Shown piece after piece: positions 18,420 to 26,382 of a stretch of DNA of 64,000 bases. The first letter of the stretch is position 1; the number at the start of each line of letters is the position of its first letter. The stretch comes from Desulfobacterales bacterium (lineage in GTDB: Bacteria; Desulfobacterota; Desulfobacteria; Desulfobacterales; JAAELO01). The position numbers and the translations under genes are program-made. The notes beneath the pieces were generated by a model. The model saw only the letters and a list, made by a program, of their open reading frames with translations. It was not told the DNA's origin and did not search any database. Location of the stretch: NCBI GenBank assembly GCA_024226555.1, contig JAAELO010000762.1:25531-89530 (forward strand), given 5' to 3'.

Positions 18420-19607
18420 TTACATTTCCCCATGCAGGTTGACGTGAACGGTCTCTTCATTTGCTATTTTTAGTGCTATTTCCTGAGCATTTCTCAGGAA
18501 CTGGTCCTCTTTTACAAGCCTTTCAAAAGCCCTTTTTATATTTTTACCGGATATCTTTTTAAAACATATTGGTTTCGGCCCTATTCCAAGCCTTTTCACT
18601 TTATCCCCCCAATAGAACTGGTCTAATAAATGGGGGATAATCAGTTGTGGAACTCCAGATTTTGCTGCATTAAATGTGGTTCCGGCACCACCATGATGCA
18701 CAATAAATCTCATTTTTGTAAACAGTTTCCCGTGTGAAATTTCACCCACCTCTAAAAAGCGGTTGCTGTTTTCTGTTTCAAAACCAGCCCACCCTTTTTG
18801 AATAATAGCCCTTAAACCAAGTGTTTCAATTACTTCTTTAAAAATCTCAATTGTAGAATTTTCTCCTGGCATACTACCAAAGCCAATATATATTGGAGGC
18901 GCGCCATTCTCGATAAATTCTGTAACTAGCTCTGGTAGTGGGTTTATATCTTCAAGATTAAGATAGGAAATGCTTTTAATCTCATCCGGCAGTTTTGATA
19001 AAACAGGGCTATGGGAGATAATTGTTTTATCTTTCAAAGTTTCAAAAATATCTTTTATCGGTTCTAAACTATTTGCCCTGCGATAACGGTTAATCTTTCC
19101 TTTTACAGTCAAATTCACAGCTGATTTAAAGAAGAACCACAGAAGTTTATTAATCGCACCATCTTTGAACTGAACAGGAACCTGTGGTGGAGAGTGAAGA
19201 TTAGATGGAACCCAGTTTGGAGCAAAAAGTATGTGACTGTATTTTACACTCAATTTTTCAGCAATTGAAAAAGCTGAAAGTTGCAGACCACTTCCAATTA
19301 CATAATCATACCCTTTGATTATTTCGCCAAGCACATCTAATTGAACATCCATCACTTCTCTTAAATTTTGTTTAAACCTTAAAGTGCTCGAAAAGGTTTT
19401 CCCAACCACATCTTTATTATTTATGGCGAGTTCTTTAAAACTTATATTTATAGGATAAAATTTAAATGAGTGCTTTTCAGATAGCTTTTTAAAGTCGCGG
19501 GTTGAACAAACAGATACATCATTTCCCTGATCCCGTAAAAGGCAACCCAAAGCTATTATGGGCCTAACATCACCTTCCGTTCCTATGGGTGTTAAAAGTA
19601 TTTTCAT
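18420..19607 (-). CDS. UGT/MGT-like glycosyltransferase (GT1)
   Basis: MKILLTPIGTEGDVRPIIALG...; IVHHGGAGTTFNAAKSGVPQLIIPHLLDQFYWGDKV. Start at 19607; the longer ORF start lies in a MITE. Confidence 0.87.
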   Translation of the reverse strand: MKILLTPIGTEGDVRPIIALGCLLRDQGNDVSVCSTRDFKKLSEKHSFKFYPINISFKELAINNKDVVGKTFSSTLRFKQNLREVMDVQLDVLGEIIKGYDYVIGSGLQLSAFSIAEKLSVKYSHILFAPNWVPSNLHSPPQVPVQFKDGAINKLLWFFFKSAVNLTVKGKINRYRRANSLEPIKDIFETLKDKTIISHSPVLSKLPDEIKSISYLNLEDINPLPELVTEFIENGAPPIYIGFGSMPGENSTIEIFKEVIETLGLRAIIQKGWAGFETENSNRFLEVGEISHGKLFTKMRFIVHHGGAGTTFNAAKSGVPQLIIPHLLDQFYWGDKVKRLGIGPKPICFKKISGKNIKRAFERLVKEDQFLRNAQEIALKIANEETVHVNLHGEM

Positions 19608-19615
19608 AAAACCTC

Positions 19616-19756
19616 GAGGCTGTGTCACAAATGCACTTTTGCCCAATTTCTACGTCAGATAAAAATTTTAATCCTCAAAATATTCTATATGTTCCTGTGG
19701 TTAAAATTTTGATCTTCCTTGAACTAAAACAAAATCTCTATTTGTGACACAGCCTC
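19616..19756. mobile_element. Family C MITE, copy C1 (141 bp)
   Basis: 17-bp perfect terminal inverted repeat GAGGCTGTGTCACAAAT (19616-19632) / ATTTGTGACACAGCCTC (19740-19756). Confidence 0.9.
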
Positions 19757-20409
19757 CCTTTTTTGGAATTTAAAAATGGAAAAAGCCCTGTTGTATTTTT
19801 GTATGAGATATAATCATCTCCAAAATAACCAATAAGGAGCTTCTCCTCATTATGGATACGTATCAGAGTAAATGGAGAGCATATAAGCATTAAAAGAAAG
19901 CCCAAATAAACTCCAAACATTAGAGTTATACCTATCATAGTAAGGAATGTTCCCAAATAAGCAGGATGCCTTACAATTGAATATATTCCGGTTTTAACAA
20001 GTTTATGATCTTCTCTTATCTGAACTGTATAGGTAAAATTTTCATTCAGATCATACCTTGCTTTAACACGAAAAATTAAACCAGTTATAAAAAATAATAT
20101 TCCAATCATAAAAAGATAATTCCAGAGATAGTCCGGCATAACAGGCCATATTTCAAGGTATCTGTAAAATGAAATAAACAGAGTTAAAGTGCAGAATATC
20201 AAACAGCTTAGCACGCCATTATCATCAGATTGAATTTTATCCTCTTTAAGTGAAAGAGACTCATACATGAAACCAATGAGAACTAAAATATTTGCTATAA
20301 GGACTTTAGCCGGGGAAATAAACGTACTGAAATTAAGAATGACATAGCAAAAGGAGATAGTACTGGTTAAGAGAAAAATAGCTATGATATCTTTTCTATA
20401 TTTATTCAT
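19738..20409 (-). CDS. Isoprenylcysteine carboxyl methyltransferase (ICMT/PEMT)-family membrane methyltransferase
   Basis: GIYSIVRHPAYLGTFLTMIGITLMFG...HNEEKLLIGYFGDDYISYKNTTGLFPFL; multiple TM helices. Confidence 0.85.
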   Translation of the reverse strand: MNKYRKDIIAIFLLTSTISFCYVILNFSTFISPAKVLIANILVLIGFMYESLSLKEDKIQSDDNGVLSCLIFCTLTLFISFYRYLEIWPVMPDYLWNYLFMIGILFFITGLIFRVKARYDLNENFTYTVQIREDHKLVKTGIYSIVRHPAYLGTFLTMIGITLMFGVYLGFLLMLICSPFTLIRIHNEEKLLIGYFGDDYISYKNTTGLFPFLNSKKGRLCHK

Positions 20410-21637
20410 GTTTTTTTATTACACATGCTCCGTTATATCCGCCCCAACCAGCACTAACAATTAAAATTCTTTTTATACTCTTTTTTACTGGTGAATTTGT
20501 AGGAGATAGCTCACAAACATCGTCAAGTTTATCAGGTATATTTTTAGTTGGCAAAAGAGTATTTTCTTTTAAACTAAATATTGAGAGTATAATATTTATC
20601 ATCGCTGTGGCAGCACCAGTATGACCTATTACAGGTTCTGCTGTAAAAGTATGAACCTCTTTAAAATACTTACTGCAAACAGTATAAAGGCCAACATCAA
20701 GTAGATAACAGCCTGTTATGGGAAGATAAACAGAGTCTATTTCAAGGTTTTTATACTTCTCAATCACACTTGTCAAACCCATAAGTTTTCTATCTTTACC
20801 ACCATAATTATCTGAATGAAAAAAGAAATTTACAGATTCTACCTCACCATAAACAGGTGCATTACGCTTAATTGCAGAATCCAGAGATTCAAGTAAAACA
20901 GCACCACCACCCTCTGCAATTACTCCCCTGTTACTTAATAGAGGCGATCCATAAGGAATAACATAATCTTCAAGCTCCCGATCAAAAGAGTTATTACCAA
21001 AAAATGATATTGTTTTACCCGCAACTTTTGCTGCTTTATTGTAAAAAAGGAAGGTTACAGGATAAAGATTTGCTTCACCAACCACAGAAAAAACCCTCTC
21101 ACACATTCCGGATTTTATTAGATTAAAGGCAGAAATAACAGTAAGCATACCAGAGCAGCTGGCTCCCTCGACACTATGCACATAACCATTTATTTTAAAA
21201 TGGGATGCTAAAAGATGACAAGCGCCGGCATTTGAAATACTACTAACGAGATGGTGACTTATCTTTGAAAAAGGTTTTGTACCGATCTCTTTTATAGCTT
21301 CTTCAGCTTTATCTGCACCATGGGAAGCGGAACCAAAAATCAGGCCGGTTCCATTATTTGACATTTCATCCAAACATGATGAATCAATACACTCTTTTAA
21401 AGCTGTGATCCCTAAACGACCGTGCCTTGATAGTGGGGTAACTCTTTTCGCAATAGTAAGATCGAAGGGAACTCTTCCAACATATTTAACAGGAAAATCT
21501 TTGGAAAATGCCTCATATTGTGTAAGACAACTCTCTTTTTGCAGACTTTTATTCCAAAGATCATTTGAAGTTCCGGCAGCAGAGCATGAGCCAAAACCAG
21601 TAATTAATATCTTTTTATCATCAATTAAATTTTCCAT
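20402..21637 (-). CDS. Beta-ketoacyl synthase-like protein (atypical active site)
   Basis: ILITGFGSCSAAGTS, VEGASCSGMLTVISAFNLIKSG, VIGHTGAATAMINI. Confidence 0.82.
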   Translation of the reverse strand: MENLIDDKKILITGFGSCSAAGTSNDLWNKSLQKESCLTQYEAFSKDFPVKYVGRVPFDLTIAKRVTPLSRHGRLGITALKECIDSSCLDEMSNNGTGLIFGSASHGADKAEEAIKEIGTKPFSKISHHLVSSISNAGACHLLASHFKINGYVHSVEGASCSGMLTVISAFNLIKSGMCERVFSVVGEANLYPVTFLFYNKAAKVAGKTISFFGNNSFDRELEDYVIPYGSPLLSNRGVIAEGGGAVLLESLDSAIKRNAPVYGEVESVNFFFHSDNYGGKDRKLMGLTSVIEKYKNLEIDSVYLPITGCYLLDVGLYTVCSKYFKEVHTFTAEPVIGHTGAATAMINIILSIFSLKENTLLPTKNIPDKLDDVCELSPTNSPVKKSIKRILIVSAGWGGYNGACVIKKHE

Positions 21638-21728
21638 TAATTCTGTATATCATAAAAAAACTCTTTATTCTCTTTCCGTATAACTATATTTATAACAGGA
21701 ACCTTAAATATAAGAAAAGGTCATCAAA

Positions 21729-22994
21729 ATGAAAAGCCATCAAAAAATCAGAGAACAGAAAACCCTTTCATTATCACCAGATATGTTGATAAATGATGTC
21801 ATAAAAACATGGCCCCAAACTGTAGCAACTTTTTCAAAAATGGGTTTTTCGTCGTTTAAAATACCCATTTTCAGAAAACTATTTACAAGAAATCTTACAA
21901 TTGAAAGTGCTGCCAAATTTAAAAATGTAGATCTGAATATTCTTCTGATTAACTTACAAAATGCCATTGCAAACCCCACTACTCATAATGAGTCATTTAT
22001 AGACCCTAACAGATTGAGGTTTGATGAAAATACCGTTCCGGATTTAACAGGGGATCTAAGTATGTTTGGTATTATTCCCTGCCCTGTAAGAAATGTTATA
22101 ATCGAAAGATTTGATTCTTTTATACAGGAAAATTATACCAAAAGGGATAAAAAAGTTGCGTGGTGGCTTGCATCAGGTGGCCCTTCCATAATGGATATCA
22201 AGAACTATATAAAATCCACTGTTAAGTCCAATCAATTTGAAACATTTCCGGATCTTTTTCTATCCGTTGGAACAGAGGTATTTTTACACGATGATTTCTG
22301 TAGACCATTATATAAAGAGAATTTTTTTAAACAAACAGATGTTAAAACAAGAGCTGATCTAAAAAAACTTGAGGACCCAAACGGAATTTTACAACTCCAG
22401 TTTGCAGCAATTTTTACTTTTTACTGCATACCTGAATCTCTGGGAGGTCTCCCACTTCCAAATAACTGGTTCGATCTGACTGACCCAAAGTATAAGGGAC
22501 ACATTGTTTTACCTTCTCTAAACCTTCCGGTGATTCCGGATCTTCTATCTGCTCTTTATTTTCACCTTGGAGATAGTCATTTCATAAAGTTTTGCCAAAA
22601 TGTTAAGTTTGCACTACATCCATCCCACAGCTCTGATAGGAAAATTAAGAAAAACTCCCCGGGGATCTTTGTTACTCCCATGCACTTTTCCAAAATAAAA
22701 AAATCTCCCGGGCATGTCAATGTAATCCCGGAAGATGGATTTATAGCTGTTCCGGCATATATTGCTAAAACTTCGCAGAATTCAGAAGTTTCTAAAATGG
22801 AAGATTTTCTGCTTTCTAAAGAACTTCTGGATATCTATTACAATAGTGGGTTTATGCCAAACAATCCTGATATTGAAACGGAGTATCCCATGGATAACCT
22901 GATAACAAGACCCTGGAGCTCTCTATTCGACAATATTCCTGATGAGTTCTTACAACAACTCCTGAGAAACTTTAAACTGGAAGTATCGGCATGA
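21729..22994 (+). CDS. DUF1858-like domain fused to type II substrate-binding-protein fold, no signal peptide
   Basis: LSPDMLINDVIKTWPQTVATFSKMGFSSFKIPIFRK...; Fbp/ModA-like C-terminal region (WFDLTDPKYKGHIVLPS...). Confidence 0.7.
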   Translation: MKSHQKIREQKTLSLSPDMLINDVIKTWPQTVATFSKMGFSSFKIPIFRKLFTRNLTIESAAKFKNVDLNILLINLQNAIANPTTHNESFIDPNRLRFDENTVPDLTGDLSMFGIIPCPVRNVIIERFDSFIQENYTKRDKKVAWWLASGGPSIMDIKNYIKSTVKSNQFETFPDLFLSVGTEVFLHDDFCRPLYKENFFKQTDVKTRADLKKLEDPNGILQLQFAAIFTFYCIPESLGGLPLPNNWFDLTDPKYKGHIVLPSLNLPVIPDLLSALYFHLGDSHFIKFCQNVKFALHPSHSSDRKIKKNSPGIFVTPMHFSKIKKSPGHVNVIPEDGFIAVPAYIAKTSQNSEVSKMEDFLLSKELLDIYYNSGFMPNNPDIETEYPMDNLITRPWSSLFDNIPDEFLQQLLRNFKLEVSA

Positions 22995-23692
22995 AGCTAA
23001 TAATTGTTGGAGGACCACCGTCAGTAGGTAAAACTTCTGTTATTATCCATACCATAAACAACTCAGGTATTAACAAGAGTGGTACTACAGTATTCAAGCT
23101 GGATTGCCTTGTTGCAAATGACTATGAAATCTATAAAAAAAACAAAATAAAAGTCATAACAGGATTATCAACAAATATTTGCCCGGATCATTTCCTTGCA
23201 ACCAACATTGAGAGAGTCGCAAAATATGGGCTTAAGAACAAACTTAACTATATCATAGTTGAAAGTGCCGGATTATGTAACAGGTGCTCTCCCCACTTAA
23301 GAAGCTTTTTAGGAGTAACTGTGCTTGATGTACTAAGTGGAATCCATACACCTAAAAAAATGGGTCCTCTTTTAAAAGCAGCTGATATTGTTGTGTTAAC
23401 CCGCTCAGATCTTATCAGCCAGGCTGAACGTGAAGTTTTCAGAACAAGAATCAGAAATCTAAATCGCAAAGCAAAAATTCTTGAAATTAATGGTTTAACA
23501 GGGCAAAACAGCCAAACCCTTGGAAATCTCTTTAAAGATGCAACCGATTTTGATGAATCTATCCCACTATCACTTAAATATGCAATGCCAGGGGCTGTAT
23601 GCTCGTTTTGTTTAGGAGAAAAGAGAGTTGGTGAAACTTACGCAAGTGGCAATGTTAAACTGATGGAATTGAAAGGTTTTCCAAATCAATGA
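22991..23692 (+). CDS. HypB/UreG-like SIMIBI P-loop GTPase
   Basis: GGPPSVGKTSVI Walker A; IIVESAGLCNRCSPHL; VVLTRSDL at the G4 position; C-terminal AVCSFCLGEKRVGETY. Confidence 0.78.
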   Translation: MKLIIVGGPPSVGKTSVIIHTINNSGINKSGTTVFKLDCLVANDYEIYKKNKIKVITGLSTNICPDHFLATNIERVAKYGLKNKLNYIIVESAGLCNRCSPHLRSFLGVTVLDVLSGIHTPKKMGPLLKAADIVVLTRSDLISQAEREVFRTRIRNLNRKAKILEINGLTGQNSQTLGNLFKDATDFDESIPLSLKYAMPGAVCSFCLGEKRVGETYASGNVKLMELKGFPNQ

Positions 23693-23713
23693 GGCACAAA
23701 AGCTATTTGTGCC
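23693..23713. repeat. Short palindrome abutting a stop codon
   Basis: GGCACAAA agcta TTTGTGCC directly after TGA of the GTPase gene. Confidence 0.85.
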
Positions 23714-23838
23714 AACTACTTTGGGTGAAAATTCACTATTGTCTGGTAAAAAAACAGATAAAGGGAATCTCTAATAAATTAGAATTTTTGTATAATATTT
23801 ACATATTTAATAACATACAACCAGACTAATGGTGAAAA

Positions 23839-24819
23839 ATGATTGACGGCTCTGCAAGAGGTAATCAAAACCCAGGGGAAGAAGCTCTTTCTTTAAAAGA
23901 TCTTTCAAAAAAATATCCTGCTATTAAAGGATTGCTAAATGATCTTGGTGTGCCTGTTACTAAAAAACAATCCCTCGCATTTCTCTGCGAAGAAGCAGGC
24001 GTAGATCATAGAGATGTGCTTGATATCCTAAACGGAAAGGTAATTTCAGAGGAATTACCTTCTATAGATGTTGAAGATCTGACAATCATCCCTGGAAAAA
24101 ATAAATCTGGAAAATCTGAATTTAAGGATTCAATTACAATCTGTCGGGGTGAAATTATAGCAATTGTTGGGGCAACTGGTTCCGGCAAATCACAGCTCCT
24201 TAGTGATATTGAAGGAATGGTTCAAGGTGATTCCCCATCAGGACGTTCGATAGAATTGAATAAAAACAGTATTGATGATGATCTAAGATTAAACTCTTTT
24301 CTGTTTATCGCTCAAATATCTCAAAATATGAACTACCTTATAGATCTACCTGTCAGCGAATTTCTCGATCTTCATATAGAGAGTCGAATGGTTAAGAATA
24401 GTAAAGGACTTAAGAAAAAAGTAGTCAAAGAGGCTTGCAAACTGTGTGGTGAGGCTTTTGAACTTAATGATAAGATGGTCTCATTATCGGGCGGCCAGGC
24501 AAGAGCGCTTATGATAGCGGATTCAATCTTTATCAGTGATTCACCAATAATACTGGTGGATGAAATTGAAAATGCCGGTATTGATCAGGAAAAAGCGATA
24601 GATCTTCTTTTAGGAAAACAAAACATAACTATAATTGCCACCCACAGTCCGCTTATCGCTCTTTTAGCCCATAAAAGAATTATTTTAAAAAATGGGGGAA
24701 TTGATAAGATTATTACAAAAACTCCCGAAGAGGAAGAAACTCTGAAATCTCTTTCTGAAATGAATATTTTTCAAAATAACCTAAAAGAGAAATTAAGAAG
24801 AGGAGATAATCTAAGATAG
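23839..24819 (+). CDS. ABC ATPase with N-terminal DUF1858/ScdA_N-like domain
   Basis: LSLKDLSKKYPAIKGLLNDLGVPVTKKQSLAFLCEEAGVDHRDVLDILNG; GATGSGKSQLL, LSGGQARALMIAD, PIILVDEIE. Confidence 0.85.
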   Translation: MIDGSARGNQNPGEEALSLKDLSKKYPAIKGLLNDLGVPVTKKQSLAFLCEEAGVDHRDVLDILNGKVISEELPSIDVEDLTIIPGKNKSGKSEFKDSITICRGEIIAIVGATGSGKSQLLSDIEGMVQGDSPSGRSIELNKNSIDDDLRLNSFLFIAQISQNMNYLIDLPVSEFLDLHIESRMVKNSKGLKKKVVKEACKLCGEAFELNDKMVSLSGGQARALMIADSIFISDSPIILVDEIENAGIDQEKAIDLLLGKQNITIIATHSPLIALLAHKRIILKNGGIDKIITKTPEEEETLKSLSEMNIFQNNLKEKLRRGDNLR

Positions 24820-24833
24820 TTGGGTTAAACCTA

Positions 24834-24852
24834 AGGTGCACAAAGTGCACCT
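24834..24852. repeat. Perfect palindrome between convergent genes
   Basis: AGGTGCAC aaa GTGCACCT. Confidence 0.9.
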
Positions 24853-24864
24853 ACGAATCTTTAA

Positions 24865-26382
24865 TCAATTAATTCTACCAGGCTCTAATGTTTTTGAAAC
24901 GCCTATAGATTTTAGAAATTCCCTGTTATGACTAACAACAATAAGAGTTCCTTTCCATGCTTTTAAAGCTTTTCTGAGGGATGTTTCTCCTACAAAATCA
25001 AGGCTAAAGGTTGGTTCATCCAACACTAAAATCTGTATCCCTGGTTTTTGATGAAATAAACATATTAGAGCTGCTCTCACTCTTTCACCCGGGCTTAGTG
25101 AAGAGATTGGCCTTTCTGCTAAAGCAATCGGAAATTTATGCATCAAAAGAACCCTGGTAACCTCATCAGTTTTTTGACTACCTGAGTAGATCATTAGCCG
25201 TGCGAAAAGGCTTTCATCTGTCATCCAGTTTGCTCCTCCCTGGGAGATCCACCCTAAATTTCCATCAATTGAAACCTTTCCACTAAAGGGTTTAGTGTTC
25301 CCCACAATAATATTGAGAAGGGTTGTTTTTCCTACTCCATTTGAGCCTACAATAGCAAATTTCTCATAACCAATTGATAGATCAATATCTTTGAAAAGAT
25401 AACCTTTATCAAATTTTGCTGATATAGATTCCAAAACAACAGGAGTATTATTTCCTAAAACATCTATCTTTATATCCGGAAGCTCAAGAGGAAGATTCAC
25501 AGAAAGAGCTCTTCTGCTAACAAGAGTCCTTTTCCTTTCTGTACTAATTCTATCCTGCTCTATTCTTGCAGCTTTTCCCTGATTAACCTGAGCTTTACCT
25601 CTTTTTGTATTTAGTCTGGATTTAGGTGTACATCTTTCAAGTTCACTTATTCGTCCAAAGTTCTTTTTCCTTCGCCTTCTTCTTGTCACCTTAACTCTGT
25701 GTTCCTCTTTCCTATCAAGCATATTGATCTGTTTTATATATTGTTTTTCAGCGTCCAGTGCCTGATCTTCAAGTAGTAGCGAAAGTTCATTGAAAGAACC
25801 TGAAAAATAACTACAACCTGATTCTGAAATAATAAAAAAATGCTTAAAGTGAGAAAGTAATAGCCGATCATGGGAAACAACAATTAAGCCCTTTTCCCAT
25901 GATAAAATCCAGTCTATCAGCCACTCAACACCTCTTTCATCCAGATCTTCTGTTGGCTCATCGAGAAGCAGCATATCAGGGGATATTAATTTTGCTAAAA
26001 GAAGATGAAGCTTTCTGATTTCACCATAACTAAAGTTATTTGAATGCATTATTTCTGATGGTTCAGGAAAACCTAACTCTTTAAGCTCTTTCTCCAAAGA
26101 TGATATATTTATAGAAGTGATAGCTTTCAAAACTGTTTCAACACTTGAAGGTAGCTGCTGAGAAACCAGACAGGGCTGTTCTCTAAAACGAACTTCACCT
26201 TGATCCGGCTCCTGAATACCAGCCATAACTTTTAAAAGAGTTGATTTTCCAATTCCATTTCTACCGATAACGGCAACCTTCTCACCTTCAAACACCATAT
26301 TAAGATCATTGAATAAAGGCCTTCCCTCAAGAGTGCTGATGTTAACACCCTTTAATTTAAGTGATGTAGAGTGTTTAGTCAT
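24865..26382 (-). CDS. ABC-F family ATPase (tandem ABC domains)
   Basis: GRNGIGKSTLLKVMAG, FSYGEIRKLHLLLAKLISPDMLLLDEPTEDLD; GSNGVGKTTLLNII, LSPGERVRAALI...LVLDEPTFSLD; no TM domain; charged linker. Confidence 0.9.
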   Translation of the reverse strand: MTKHSTSLKLKGVNISTLEGRPLFNDLNMVFEGEKVAVIGRNGIGKSTLLKVMAGIQEPDQGEVRFREQPCLVSQQLPSSVETVLKAITSINISSLEKELKELGFPEPSEIMHSNNFSYGEIRKLHLLLAKLISPDMLLLDEPTEDLDERGVEWLIDWILSWEKGLIVVSHDRLLLSHFKHFFIISESGCSYFSGSFNELSLLLEDQALDAEKQYIKQINMLDRKEEHRVKVTRRRRRKKNFGRISELERCTPKSRLNTKRGKAQVNQGKAARIEQDRISTERKRTLVSRRALSVNLPLELPDIKIDVLGNNTPVVLESISAKFDKGYLFKDIDLSIGYEKFAIVGSNGVGKTTLLNIIVGNTKPFSGKVSIDGNLGWISQGGANWMTDESLFARLMIYSGSQKTDEVTRVLLMHKFPIALAERPISSLSPGERVRAALICLFHQKPGIQILVLDEPTFSLDFVGETSLRKALKAWKGTLIVVSHNREFLKSIGVSKTLEPGRIN

